In this document: piece by piece, positions 43,644-54,011 of the stretch
How the letters are laid out: every line of letters starts with the position of its first letter
Position numbering within the stretch: position 1 is the stretch's first letter
Source: JALHSW01 sp963720675
Lineage (GTDB): Bacteria; Actinomycetota; Acidimicrobiia; IMCC26256; PALSA-555
Assembly (NCBI GenBank): GCA_963720675.1
Contig: CAVRGH010000010.1
Location: forward strand, 930,001 to 994,000
Reading direction: 5' to 3'
Length of the DNA: 64,000 nucleotides
The notes under the pieces: model-generated
Database searches by the model: none
What the model was told of the DNA's origin: nothing
What the model saw: only the letters and a program-made list of their open reading frames with translations
Program-made: the position numbers and the translations under genes

Positions 43644-46469
43644 ATGGACACGCACGTGAGCGGATCCAGCACCGATCTGGATTGGCTCCGCCCGTTCCTC
43701 CAGGACCCGGTCGCGGTCGCCGAGATCCTCGACGCGATCCCGTTCGGCGTGCACCTCGTCGCCGTCGACGACGGCCACATGACGGTCGTCGGGATGAACC
43801 AGGCCGCCGCGTCGGCGTTCCCGGGGGGCGCCGCCTCCGTCGGCAGAGACCTTGCAGATGTCGTCGACCGGCCCCAACGGGAGCGGACCCTCCAGCGCTA
43901 CCGGCGGGTGCACGAGACCGGGACGTCCGAGACCACTCGCTTGGCGATCGACCTCGCCGGCGGCGCGCACCTCGTCGTCGAGGTCGTGCTCCTCGCGCTG
44001 CCGCAGCACGTGCTCGCCCTCTCCTTCGACCTCACCGAGCCCGTCGCCGAGACCGAAGCAGCGACGGCGTACTCGAAAGCGATCCTGCAGGCGAGCCCCG
44101 ACCTGATCTGGGTCGCGACTCGTGACCTGCAGATCCGGCACTTCCAGGGCGGCGAGCCGATCCCGAAGATGCAGCACGCCATGGCGGTCGGCCGGAACCT
44201 CGCCGACGTGTTCCCGCCCGAGGCTGTCGAGGAGGCTCGCGTCCTGATCGAACGCACGCTCGACACCGGGACGATCACCGTCGCAGAGAACATCACCGGC
44301 ACGGGCGACTCCGCACGCGTCTTCGAGACCCGCATGGTCCCGCTCGGCACGAGCGAGGTGCTCAGCTTCGTCCGAGAGGTGACCGACCGGCGCCGCGCCG
44401 AGAGCACGCGTCATCGACAGACCGCGATCGACCGGGTCACGGCCGAGGTCTCGCGTGACCTGTTGGGCGCACCGGTCGACTCGGTTCCCGTGGTCGCGAC
44501 GTCTGCGCTCCGTCGGCTGGCACAGCTCGATCGGGGCCGACGCCGCGATCCTTGCAAGGCGGCGCGACGAGGAGACCTTCGAACGTGTGCACGCGTGGTG
44601 GGATCCGGCGGTCGGCGAACAGCCGGCGGGCGCGCCCGACATCGTCAGCGAACGCTCGTTCCGATTCACGTTCGCCGCCATGGCGCGCGGCGAACCCTCG
44701 TTCCTGGCCGGCGTCGACGACCTCCCGACGACTGCCGCGACCGAACGCGCGATGCTCGAGTACATCGGTGCGCGCGCCGCGTTGGTCGTCCCCATCGGGC
44801 CGACGGGAGCCGCCATCGGGTACCTCACGCTTCTTCTGGCGTGCGGGGCCTCCGGCGAACGATCTTCCTCGCCGCGTACGCCGCGATCCGAGTGGTGGGC
44901 GACACGTTGCTCACGGCGCACGTCCGCGCCGAAGCACACGTCGAACTGCTCGAGACCGAGGAACAGCTCCGGGTCATCTTCGACGCACTCCACGAAGCGA
45001 TCCTGCTCACCAACGCCGACGGCACCGTCCGCGCCGCGAACCGAGCCGCGGCCGACATCTTCGAGATGCCGCACGACGACCTCGTCGGGCACCGCCACCT
45101 TCACAGCCCTCAAGAGGTCCCGATCCGAGAGGACGGCACCCAGTTCCCGCGCGCCGAGCTGCCCACCTTCGCGACCCTCGCCGATGGCCAACCTCGCGTG
45201 AACGTGGTGGAGGGGATGGCCACTCCCGACGGTGGCCGCCGATGGGTCTCCGTCAACACGCGGCCGCTCACGCGCGCCGGACACTTGCTCCCGTACGCGG
45301 TGGTCTCGTCCTTCGTCGACGTGACCGAGGAGCGGCGGCTCCAGGTCGAGCTCGCGCAGGCCGGAAAGATGGAGGCGCTCGGGCGCCTCGCCGGCGGGGT
45401 GGCCCACGACTTCAACAACATCCTGACCGCGATCATCGGCTACACGGCGCTCCTCCTCGAGGAGAGCCCGGGGCCGAGCGAGACGCGGACCGACCTGCTG
45501 GAGGTCGAGGCCGCAGCACAGCGCGCCGCCGGACTCGTCGACCAGCTCCTCTCCTTCAGCCGGCGCCAGGTCGTCGAGTCGTCGCTGGCCGACGTCCGGG
45601 AGACCGTGGACTCGATGCTGCCGATCCTGGAGCGGCTGGTCCCGCCCGAGGTCGACGTCGAGGTGCGCGCGCTCACCGTCGACACTTCCGCCGCGGTCGA
45701 CCGCGGGGGGCTCGAGCGCGTCCTGATCAACCTGGTGGTCAACGCCGGCGATGCGATGCCCGATGGCGGCAAGCTCGTCTTCGAGATCGATCGCGTGGAG
45801 GAGCACGATGATGCCGGCCCGTTCGTCGTGCTCTCCGTCGCCGACACCGGGAGCGGCATGGATGCCGTCACCCGCGCCCGAGTGTTCGAGCCGTTCTTCA
45901 CGACGAAAGCGATCGGCAAGGGCACCGGTCTCGGCCTCTCCACGACCTACGGGATCGTGAGCCAGGCGGGTGGTCAGGTGACCGTGGACAGCGACCCGGG
46001 CAACGGGAGCACCTTCCGCGTGTACCTCCCGGTCAGCGACGGGCGCTCCGCGCCGCCGGTCACGCCCGAGCCACTCGACGGACCGCAGACCGGGGACGAG
46101 ACGGTCCTCGTCATCGACGACGACGACACCGTCCGTGCGCTGACCGTCGAGACGCTCCGCCGACGCGGCTATCGCGTGCTCGCTGCCGCGAGCGCCGCCG
46201 AAGCGCGACGCGCAGCCCGCGAGCACCAGGGCCGCATCGATCTCATCATCGCCGACGTCGTGCTGCCGACGACTCGCGGGCCTGCACTTGCCGCGGAGCT
46301 CGTCCGCGACCGACCCGGGGCCCGCGTCCTCTTGATGTCCGGCTACGCCGAAGGGGTCGCCCTCGACTCCATCACCGAGCGCGGCGGGTTCCTGTCGAAG
46401 CCCTTCCGCCCCGACGATCTGGGGCGCCGAGTGCGCGAGGTGCTCGATCGTGAGCAGGGCGATGACTGA
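43644..46469 (+). CDS. Hybrid sensor histidine kinase/response regulator (PAS-PAS-GAF-PAS-HisKA-HATPase-REC)
   Basis: A soluble kinase of about 940 residues with no membrane helix. Two N-terminal PAS-like domains are followed by a GAF region (about 290-410), a third PAS, HisKA (MEALGRLAGGVAHDFNNIL, phospho-His in GVAHD), HATPase (NLVVNAGDAMPDGG, DTGSGM, GKGTGLGL) and a REC domain (VLVIDDDDTVRA, phospho-Asp in IIADVVLP, Lys in FLSKPF). The GAF part is read in another frame between about 44530 and 44850, which one plus two single-base insertions explain. TACACT near 43577 may be the -10. It overlaps the next gene by 8 bp. Confidence 0.88.
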   Translation: MDTHVSGSSTDLDWLRPFLQDPVAVAEILDAIPFGVHLVAVDDGHMTVVGMNQAAASAFPGGAASVGRDLADVVDRPQRERTLQRYRRVHETGTSETTRLAIDLAGGAHLVVEVVLLALPQHVLALSFDLTEPVAETEAATAYSKAILQASPDLIWVATRDLQIRHFQGGEPIPKMQHAMAVGRNLADVFPPEAVEEARVLIERTLDTGTITVAENITGTGDSARVFETRMVPLGTSEVLSFVREVTDRRRAESTRHRQTAIDRVTAEVSRDLLGAPVDSVPVVATSALRRLAQLDRGRRRDPCKAARRGDLRTCARVVGSGGRRTAGGRARHRQRTLVPIHVRRHGARRTLVPGRRRRPPDDCRDRTRDARVHRCARRVGRPHRADGSRHRVPHASSGVRGLRRTIFLAAYAAIRVVGDTLLTAHVRAEAHVELLETEEQLRVIFDALHEAILLTNADGTVRAANRAAADIFEMPHDDLVGHRHLHSPQEVPIREDGTQFPRAELPTFATLADGQPRVNVVEGMATPDGGRRWVSVNTRPLTRAGHLLPYAVVSSFVDVTEERRLQVELAQAGKMEALGRLAGGVAHDFNNILTAIIGYTALLLEESPGPSETRTDLLEVEAAAQRAAGLVDQLLSFSRRQVVESSLADVRETVDSMLPILERLVPPEVDVEVRALTVDTSAAVDRGGLERVLINLVVNAGDAMPDGGKLVFEIDRVEEHDDAGPFVVLSVADTGSGMDAVTRARVFEPFFTTKAIGKGTGLGLSTTYGIVSQAGGQVTVDSDPGNGSTFRVYLPVSDGRSAPPVTPEPLDGPQTGDETVLVIDDDDTVRALTVETLRRRGYRVLAAASAAEARRAAREHQGRIDLIIADVVLPTTRGPALAAELVRDRPGARVLLMSGYAEGVALDSITERGGFLSKPFRPDDLGRRVREVLDREQGDD

Positions 46470-48052
46470 TCGAGCGCCGATCCTGATCGTCGACGACGAT
46501 CCGTCGGTCCGCAGGGTCTTCGCCCGCGCCCTCGAGCGCGCGGGCTTCGATCCGACCCAGGCCGCGGACGGGCGTGCCGCGCTCGAATCCATTGCCGCCG
46601 ATCGTCCCGCCGTGGTGCTGCTCGACTCGCGCATGCCCGACCCCGACGGGCTCGAGGTGCTCCGGCTGCTGCGTGCGGATCCCGAGACGCGCACCCTCCC
46701 CGTCATCCTGGTCTCGGGCCGGGCCGACATGGACGACCGGGTCGCGGGGCTCGAGGCGGGCGCGAGCGACTATGTGACCAAGCCCGTGGACCCGACCGAG
46801 CTGGTCGCCCGCGTGCGCACCCAGGTCCGTGGCGACCGGGCGTGGCGCGCCGTCGTGGAGCAGAGCTGGCGCGAGCGTGCGGGCGTGCTCGAACAGCTCG
46901 CGCAGGTTCGCGAACGATCCGCTCGTCGCCAATCCGGCCGAGGGGGCCTGCGACGCCATCGTCGAGCTCGCCGGGATCAGTAGCTGCGCCGTGCTCGAGG
47001 TGTACGGGGGCAAGACCCACACGCTGGCGCGGTCCGGCCCCATCAACTGGGAGGTCGGAAAGTCGCTCCCGGGACCAACGGGTGTCGAGATCGCCCGCCG
47101 CAGCCGCCGAGGTCCCTGGAGCTGGGACAACGCGGGAGCGCAGGGGGGACATCAACGCATCACGAGCGCGTTCGGTCCCATCGTGCGAAACCGCGCGCTC
47201 GTCGGCGTCCTCGTGCTCACTTCGGACCCCTCCGACCCGACGAGCGCGGACGCGATCCCGGTCGGCCAGACGCTGGCGACGGCGATCGAGCTGGCGCCGG
47301 CGGTCGCCGAGCTCCTGGCCGTGCGCAACGCCGCGGGGATCGATCTCGTCGCCTCGCGCGCGGATCTGGTCGACATCGTCGAGAACGAGCGATTCCACCC
47401 CGTGTTCCAGCCGATCGTGCGCATCGCCAGCGGAGCGATCGTCGGCTTCGAGGCGCTGACCCGATTCGACGACAACCGGCCACCGGCCAAGTGGTTCGTG
47501 GACTCGGTGGCCGTCGACAACGGACTCGACCTCGACCTCGAGATCGCGACCCTCCATGGGGCCTTCGCCGTCGCCGGCGATCTTCCGCGCGACGCGTTCT
47601 TGAGCGTGAACGCATCGGCGCGCCTCATCCTCGAGCGCGATCGGTTGCGCTCGGTGCTGGACGAGGCCCCCGAACGCGCGATCGTCCTCGAGCTCACGGA
47701 ACGGGAGTCGGTCGACGACTACGAGGGGCTGAAGGAGTCGCTGCGAGCGTTCCCTGGCGTGCACCTCGCCGTGGACGACGCGGGTGCCGGGTACTCCAGC
47801 CTGCGCCACATCCTCGCCCTCGAACCACACTTCATCAAGCTCGATCAGACCTGGGTGAGCGGCCTCGACGAGGACGTCGCGCGCCAGGTGCTCGTCGCCG
47901 GCCTCGCGCAGTTTGCTGCCGTCACCGGCGGTGAGCTCATCGCCGAGGGCATCGAGAGCGAGGCCGAACGCCGCGCGGTCGCTGCAGCCGGTGCGACCCT
48001 CGGGCAGGGGTTCCTCTTCGGCAAGCCGAGCCCGATCGAAGCGTGGACCTGA
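46462..48052 (+). CDS. REC-GAF-EAL response regulator (c-di-GMP phosphodiesterase; one frame break)
   Basis: About 529 residues. The REC domain (ILIVDDDPSVRR, phospho-Asp in VVLLDSRMPDPDG, Lys in YVTKPVDP) is followed by a GAF domain (about 160-300) and an EAL domain (about 310-529). The EAL catalytic set seems intact: GFEALTRF, SVNASA, LELTERE, VDDAGAGYSS, KLDQ, AEGIE. It should hydrolyse cyclic-di-GMP when phosphorylated. The frame steps near 46920, consistent with one extra base. It overlaps and presumably pairs with the hybrid kinase. Confidence 0.88.
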
Positions 48053-48056
48053 CTCG

Positions 48057-49760
48057 TCAGCGGTCGCGCAGGAACCAGCCGCGCGGATCCCAGGCCCGGA
48101 GCGCGGCCAGCTCGTGCGCCGTCGGCGGTTCCAGCTCACGAACGGTCGGCGCGACCTCGAGCTCCCAACCGCAGGCGGCCCGAGCCACTGCGATGCGCTC
48201 CTCGATCGGCCCGTCGCCGCCCGGGACCGCGGTCAGCACCAGGTCGCCGTCGCCGTCGAGCTTCTCGAGGGTGCCGAGGTCGGTGACGAGGGCGCGCACG
48301 GCACGCCCTGGTGACGTGACGTACCCGCACTCGGCGGGCGTCCGCTGGGGCGCGAGGAGCGCGACCACGACCGCTTCCTCGCACACCGACGCCACGTCGT
48401 TCCCACCACCGGAGCCGACCAGGAACGGCCCGTCGGGGATCAGCGTCGAGTTGATGTTCCCGTGCCGGTCCACCTGGGCACCGCCGAGGCACGCGAGCGT
48501 CGTCCCGGATCCGCCGACCAGCGTGCCGAGCACCATCGACGCGTCGCCCAGCATCGTCGAGCGCCAGAAGTTGCGGTGGTTGAGGACGAAGGGGTCGGCC
48601 GGCGTCGGGTCGTAGCCCCAGAGTCCGATCTCGGCCGTGAGCTCGACGGGGCTCCCCTGCTCCCGTGCGTCCGCGACCGCGAGCCAGGCCGTGAGATTCG
48701 CCACTCCCGCGCCCGCGAGGACCGCGTCGGCGTCGAGCTCGAGCACCCGACGGGTCAGGTGTCGGGCGCCCCAGGCCGCGGCGGTCTCCCAGCGGTTGGC
48801 CGGTGCGTGGAGGTCGGGCGGGAACGCGGCCTGGTCGGCGCGCCATGACTCCGGCGCGGCCTTCGCCCGGAGCGCCCCGATCCGCTCGGGCCCGAGCCGC
48901 TCCAGATACGCGGCCTGCGAGTCCACCTCGAGGACCCAGTGGCGGATCCAGTCGTCGAAGCTCGGATCCGCGTCGTCGGCGCGCCGGGTGGCGGCGCGCG
49001 CCTCGACCCAGAAGTCGTAGTCCTCGCCGTACCCATCCACCGGGAGCCCGCCGGTGAACAGTCCCCCGGGGTGTGCACCCAGCTCCGCCTCGCAGACGGC
49101 GAGCACGTGCCGAGTGGGGATCCGCACCAGGTGCGACCACGGGCGGAGGTCGTCGACCACCCGCTCCACCGACACGATCGCCCCTCGGCTCGCCGCCAGC
49201 GCCCCCCAGACCCCCTCCAGCAGCGGCGGGTGCACCGCGACGTTGCCGTGGCGATCGGCGACCGGGGCGTGGAGCAGCGCGACGTCGGGGACGAGTGGAG
49301 CGAGCAGCCCGAGCTCGCCGAACGGAGAGTCGACGCGCGTGTACGCGTCGTTCGCCTCCATCGACGAGCCGGCGATCGACCGTGTCGTGACGGCCGGCAG
49401 CCCCCGGGCCGCGGCTTCGAGGCGCTGCGAGAACGCGAGGAACGACCAGTGCTCCACCTCGACCTCGCCGCGTTGGTAGGCACCGGCGAAGACGGGGTTC
49501 GGCGTGAAGTTCGGGAACGTGTCACCCGAGTACCCGGTGACGACCCGCCGGACCATGCCGCCCCGGAAGAACAGTGCTCCCAGGCTCGAGAGGGACAGCA
49601 TGACGAGCTCGAAGCCGGCATCCCGGCCCCACCACTGCCGGACGACCTCACGAGCGACCGCGGACCACCGCGTGTGCCCGACCACGAGGTGCAGGCTGTC
49701 GCCGGCGCGGACGTGCTCGGCGACGGCGTCGCCGAGCGACGCGCGCTTGTCGGTCATCAA
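48057..49760 (-). CDS. Class I CoA-transferase with A and B subunits fused (IpdAB-like)
   Basis: A 567-residue protein with two CoA-transferase family I domains. The A half (1-290) has HTRWSAVAREVVRQWWG, LSSLGALFFRGGM and YSGDTFPNFTPNP. The B half (from about 335) has GAGVANLTAWLAVADAREQG, GGSGTTLACLGGAQVDRHGN and SGGGNDVAS. The Gly-rich SGGGND in place of a clear catalytic Glu loop recalls IpdAB, the steroid ring-opening hydrolase, so hydrolase rather than transferase chemistry is possible. It converges with the EAL gene. Confidence 0.8.
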   Translation of the reverse strand: MMTDKRASLGDAVAEHVRAGDSLHLVVGHTRWSAVAREVVRQWWGRDAGFELVMLSLSSLGALFFRGGMVRRVVTGYSGDTFPNFTPNPVFAGAYQRGEVEVEHWSFLAFSQRLEAAARGLPAVTTRSIAGSSMEANDAYTRVDSPFGELGLLAPLVPDVALLHAPVADRHGNVAVHPPLLEGVWGALAASRGAIVSVERVVDDLRPWSHLVRIPTRHVLAVCEAELGAHPGGLFTGGLPVDGYGEDYDFWVEARAATRRADDADPSFDDWIRHWVLEVDSQAAYLERLGPERIGALRAKAAPESWRADQAAFPPDLHAPANRWETAAAWGARHLTRRVLELDADAVLAGAGVANLTAWLAVADAREQGSPVELTAEIGLWGYDPTPADPFVLNHRNFWRSTMLGDASMVLGTLVGGSGTTLACLGGAQVDRHGNINSTLIPDGPFLVGSGGGNDVASVCEEAVVVALLAPQRTPAECGYVTSPGRAVRALVTDLGTLEKLDGDGDLVLTAVPGGDGPIEERIAVARAACGWELEVAPTVRELEPPTAHELAALRAWDPRGWFLRDR

Positions 49761-49789
49761 CCCGAGCGTTGCACGCGCGGCATCGCGAT

Positions 49790-50885
49790 TCAGGCGGGGT
49801 CGAGCACGAGATCCGCGAGCCGCTGGCGCTGGAAGCCCTGGTAGCCGAGCATCGCGTCGTTCTGCTTCGCGCGCTTGTAGTAGAAGTGCGCGTCGCAGTC
49901 CCAGGTGAAGCCGACACCACCGTGGATCTGGATGTCCTCGGACGAGATGAACACCGCGGCCTCACCGACGAAGCCCTTGGCCATCGCTGCCGCGCGCTCG
50001 ACGCGCCGGGTCGTCGACATCGGACGTCCATGCCGCGTAGTGGGTGCCGACCCGCGAGAGCTCCAGGCGGTGCAACATGTCGACCGCCTTGTGGCGGATC
50101 GCCTGGAACGACGCGATCGGCCGGTCGAACTGCACGCGGACCTTGGCGTACTCGACGGCCAGCTCGAGCGCCGCGTCGCAAGCGCCGACGAGCTCCGCGG
50201 CGAGCATGATCGCCGCGTCGTCCACGATCCGGCGCCAGATCGCGGTCTGGTCGCTCAGCGGACCCACGACCTCGGCCGGTGTGTCCTGGAGCACGAGGCG
50301 CGCGGCCTTCCGCGTCGGGTCGAGCGTCGGGATCGCCTCGGCCTCGGGGGCCTGGATCAGGAACGAACCCAGGCCTTCCTCGGTGCGGGCGACGACGATC
50401 ACCCAGTCGGCGGTGTGCCCGTCGAGCACGAGCAGCTTCACGCCGTTGAGGACCCAGTTCGCGCCCTTGCGCCGTGCACGCGTGCGCACGCGATCGACCG
50501 GGTCACCGTGGCCCTGCTCCTCGAGCGCGACCGTGCCGCGCAGCGTGCCCGAGGCGAGCGGCCCGAGGAGGTCGTCCGCGCCCAGATACCTCGCAGCCAG
50601 GGTGGCGAGCACGGCCGAAGAGAAGAACGGTCCCGGGAACGAGATCCGCCCCATCTCCTCCATGACGACCGCCATGTCGACGAGCCCCAGCCCGAGGCCG
50701 CCCTGGGCCTCCGGGACGAGGAGGCCGGGCCAGCCGACCTCGGAGATCTTCCCCCACAGCTCGTCGGTGAAGCCCCGCTCGTCGTCGGCCATCGCCCGCA
50801 CGTACGCACTCGGTGCCTCGTTGGCGAGGAAGCTCCGGACGGCATCCCGCAGGGCGTCCTGATCGTCGGAGAACGTGAAGTCCAT
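49790..50885 (-). CDS. Acyl-CoA dehydrogenase (FadE-type; one frame break)
   Basis: About 365 residues, same short FadE style as the 31.6-32.7 kb gene. MDFTFSDDQDALRDAV opens it; AKVRVQFDRPIASFQAIRHKAVDM and IQIHGGVGFTWDCDAHFYYKRAK are the C-terminal hallmarks. Near 50010 the frame changes; deleting one base gives DDPARRVERAAAMAKGF. The gene is preceded by a 107-nt leader and a variant palindromic operator. It lies 30 bp upstream of the fused CoA-transferase and is probably co-transcribed with it. Confidence 0.88.
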
Positions 50886-50991
50886 CTGCTGCTCGCTGCT
50901 CCCGCGCCGCTGCTTCCGCTCCCCTCGCAGCGAGGCGAGCGCCCTGCGCTCTCCGTCGCTCCGGGCACCGCTCGGGGGTGCCACGCGAAAC

Positions 50992-51010
50992 CTGACACGC
51001 ACGTTAGTCA
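50992..51010. promoter_or_regulatory. Variant palindromic operator CTGAC-N10-GTCA
   Basis: CTGAC and GTCA arms are separated by 10 bases (ACGCACGTTA) instead of 6. On the minus strand TAACGT within it is a candidate -10 for the acyl-CoA dehydrogenase gene. The longer spacer makes it a weaker member of the family. Confidence 0.4.
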
Positions 51011-51128
51011 ACACCCCGTCCGGCTCGCTATCGTGCGGTTTCCCGATGACTCGACCTTCGCCGCGATCGACCCCGCTGCCCGCACGAGCGACCCCATCAC
51101 TGACCGGGGTCGGCGACCGGCGCGGCCC

Positions 51129-51134
51129 TAACCT
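51129..51134 (+). promoter_or_regulatory. -10 box (TAACCT) of a leaderless transcript
   Basis: TAACCT is 7 nt before the GTG at 51142, with no Shine-Dalgarno. Confidence 0.45.
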
Positions 51135-51141
51135 GGGCGCC

Positions 51142-51886
51142 GTGGCGGCACCACCGCGCTCGCGGCCCCCCGACCCGGCGCGGCGTCCGTCGCCCGGTGG
51201 ACCCGGCGGACCGCCGCGCGGCCCCCGACCCCAGCCCCAAGCCCGGCCCCAGGCCCGGCCCCAACCCCAGCGCGGCGGGGGCCCCCGACCGTACGGCTCG
51301 CTCCAGCCCGAGACCGCCCGCGGCCAGATGCCGGGTGGCCAGATGCGCGGCGCGCCGACGCGCGGACCGGTGCCCCGAGGAGCCCAGACCCGCGGGCGAC
51401 CCGGGCGCCACGCGTCCCATGGCACCCGCCGGAGTCCACGCGTGCTCGATCGCGGGCGCGCTCGTCGTGGCGACGCTCGTCGGCGGCTACTGGTTCTTCC
51501 TGCGCGGGGACGCGAGCGCGGCCGGCGATTTCATCCAGTCGGAGCAGAAGGTGACGACCGCGGCCCGGGTCATTCCCGAAGCGGGCGCCCAGGTGCAACG
51601 ATTCCTGCAGCTCGAGCCGTTCAACGTGACGGTCGACGAGCAGCTCGCCATCATCCGCGCCGAGACCGCGAAGCTGCAGCGGATCGCCGACGACTCCGAG
51701 GGTGACGAGGACACGATCGCGCGTGCAGCCGTCGCCGCGGCGACACGCCTCGTGACCTCCGCTGAGTCGTACCGCATGGCGATCACGCGGTCGTTCGACA
51801 TCGCCGATGCCGAAGCGGCCCGCATCGACCTCGAGCGGTCGATCACGAAGCTCGAACAGCAAGCCCGCGCCTGGAAGAACCTGTAG
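51142..51886 (+). CDS. Membrane protein with Pro/Arg/Gln-rich cytoplasmic tail (one frame break)
   Basis: About 247 residues of unknown function. The first 95 residues are a low-complexity Pro/Arg/Gly/Gln stretch with PQAR and GGQM repeats. A single membrane helix (IAGALVVATLVGGYWFF) follows, then about 125 residues of helical, coiled-coil-like exported sequence (QLAIIRAETAKLQRIADD, ARIDLERSITKLEQQARAW). The frame steps near 51430, just before the helix, consistent with one inserted base. The GTG start is set by the -10 box. It lies 21 bp ahead of an acyl-CoA dehydrogenase gene. Confidence 0.65.
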
Positions 51887-51907
51887 GAAGAGAGCGAGCG
51901 ACCACCC

Positions 51908-53117
51908 ATGGACTTCGCACACACCCCAGAGGACGAAGCCTTCCGCGACGAGCTGCGCACGTGGCTCGACGTCAACCTGCCCAAGTTCCTCGCCGAGTGG
52001 GGCGGCGACGAGGACCCGGGTGGCGGTCGCCAGGGTGGGATCGCCCGGAGCCAGGAGCGCCGTAAGGACTGGCAGCGCCGGCTCGACGAGGGGCGCTGGG
52101 CGGCCATCAACTGGCCGAAGGACTGGCACGGCCGGGAGGCGACACCCGTCCAGAACGTCATCTACTCCGAGGAGATGGCCCGGGTGCGCGCGCCCGGCAT
52201 CTACAACGCGAACGGGCTCTGGCAGATCGGTCCGATGATCATCGCGTGGGGAACCGAGGCGCAGCAGCAGCAGTGGCTGCCCGGGATCCTCTCGGCCGAG
52301 GAGCACTGGTGCCAGGGCTTCAGCGAGCCCCAGGCCGGTTCCGACCTCGCGAACCTGCGCACCACCGCCGTGCTGCGACGGCGACGAGTACGTCGTCAAC
52401 GGACAGAAGATCTGGATCTCCACGGCGCACCTCGCGAAGTGGGGCCTGTTCCTGCTCCGCACCGACCCGGGTGCGATCGAGCGCGGCGCGAAGCACGAAG
52501 GAATCACCGCGTTCATCATCGACATGGAGACGGCCGGGATCGAGTGCCGCCCGATCCGCGACATCGTCGGCGACGAGATGTTCAACGAGGTGTGGTTCAC
52601 CGACGCTCGCATCCCGGTCGCGCACCGCCTCGGCGAAGAAGGCCAGGGGTGGCAGGTCGCGATGGGAACGCTCGGTCGCGAGCGCGTCGGCACGGCCGGA
52701 CTCGCGATCACGATGGCCGCCGACCTCCGGGCCATGATCTCCGCGGCGCGGGCCGTCAACCCGGACTCGCTCGAGGACCCGGAGATCCGGGAACGGATCG
52801 CGCGGGCCTACACCGACATCGAGTTCACCAAGCTGCTCAACTACCGGGCGCTGACCAAGATCATCAAGGGTCAGAAGAACTGGCCCGAGGTGCCGCTGGC
52901 GAAGCTGCAGTGGAGCCACCTGGCACAGACGCTCGCCGAGCTCGCCGTCGACCTGCTCGGACCGAACGGGCTGCTGGCCAAGGGTGGGCCCGACTCCATC
53001 GACGGCGGGAGCTGGACCCGGCTGTACAGCTTCCAGCGCTACACGTCGATCGGCGCCGGCGCGACCGAGGTGCAGAAGAACATCATCGCCGACCGCGCCC
53101 TCCTCCCCCGCACCTGA
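51908..53117 (+). CDS. Acyl-CoA dehydrogenase (one frame break)
   Basis: About 402 residues. WCQGFSEPQAGSDLANLRTTAV leads into a frame change near 52373; deleting one T restores TTAVRDGDEYVVNGQKIWIS, the standard FAD/substrate region. AAGATEVQKNIIADRALLPR, of the usual C-terminal type, ends the protein. A GAAGAGAG stretch precedes the ATG. It may be co-transcribed with the membrane protein upstream and the LLM oxidoreductase downstream. Confidence 0.9.
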
Positions 53118-53143
53118 TCCCCAAGGTCCGGATTCCCGACCAG

Positions 53144-54011
53144 ATGAAGGTGGGGATCGTCACGCCGGTCGTCACGCGGCTGCCGCGCGCGCACGCGACG
53201 TGGGAGCGCGAAGCGGGGATCGACGAGGTCGCTCGCATCGTCGTCGAGGCCGAGCGCCTCGGCTACCACCACGCGACCTGCAGCGAACACGTCGCGATTC
53301 CCGAAGACGTGGCCGCGACCCGTGGCGCGACCTACTGGGATCCGCTCTCGACCTTCGGGTACCTCGCCGCGCCGACGAGCATCATCCGCTTCGCGACGTT
53401 CGTGCTCGTCCTCGGGTACCACCACCCGCTCGAGGTCGTGAAGCGATACGGGACGCTCGACCAGATCTCGGGCGGCCGCCTCATCCTCGGCGTGGGCGTC
53501 GGCTCCCTCGAGCCCGAGTTCTCGCTTCTCGATGCCGAGTTCGAGGACCGCGGTGCCCGGGCCGATGAGTCGCTGCGCGCGATCCGGGCGTCATGGGGAC
53601 GTCCCCTCCCGGAGCACCACGGGGAGCACTACGACTTCTCCGGGATGGTCGTCGACCCGGTCGCCGTCCGTACGACCGTCCCGCTCTGGATCGGCGGACG
53701 GACCGGCCGATCCCTTCGCCGCGCGGTCGAGCTGGGCGACGCGTGGGCACCGTTCGGGCTCGACGCCGAACAGATCGCCGACCTCGTCGGGCACGCTCGG
53801 ACCACCGACGCGTCGGGCGCGACGCGCCGCACCACTCGACATCGCGCTGCAGCCTGACGCGCTCGATCCCCTCGGCGATCCGGACGCCACCCGTGCCGCC
53901 GTCACACGACTGCGTGACGTGGGCGCGACGATCCTCAACCTGCGGTTCGTGCATCACTCCGCGGACCACTACTGCGAGCAGCTCGCCGCGATGCAGGGTC
54001 TCCTCGACTAG
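53144..54011 (+). CDS. LLM class (F420-dependent type) oxidoreductase (one frame break)
   Basis: About 288 residues with the luciferase-like TIM barrel. MKVGIVTPVVTRLPRA opens it; WDPLSTFGYLAAPTSIIRFATFVLVLGYHHPLEVVKRYGTLDQISGGRLILGVGVGSLEPEF is the family core, and PLWIGGRTGRSLRRAVELGDAW follows. The C-terminus continues in another frame from about 53840 (LRDVGATILNLRFVHHS), consistent with one inserted base. Whether it uses F420 or FMN cannot be read from sequence. It overlaps ackA tail to tail by 3 bp. Confidence 0.85.

Noticed and set aside
43473..46730. A minus-strand open frame of more than 1,000 codons opposite the hybrid kinase.
   Set aside because: It mirrors the third-codon GC bias of the kinase gene and has no family motifs.
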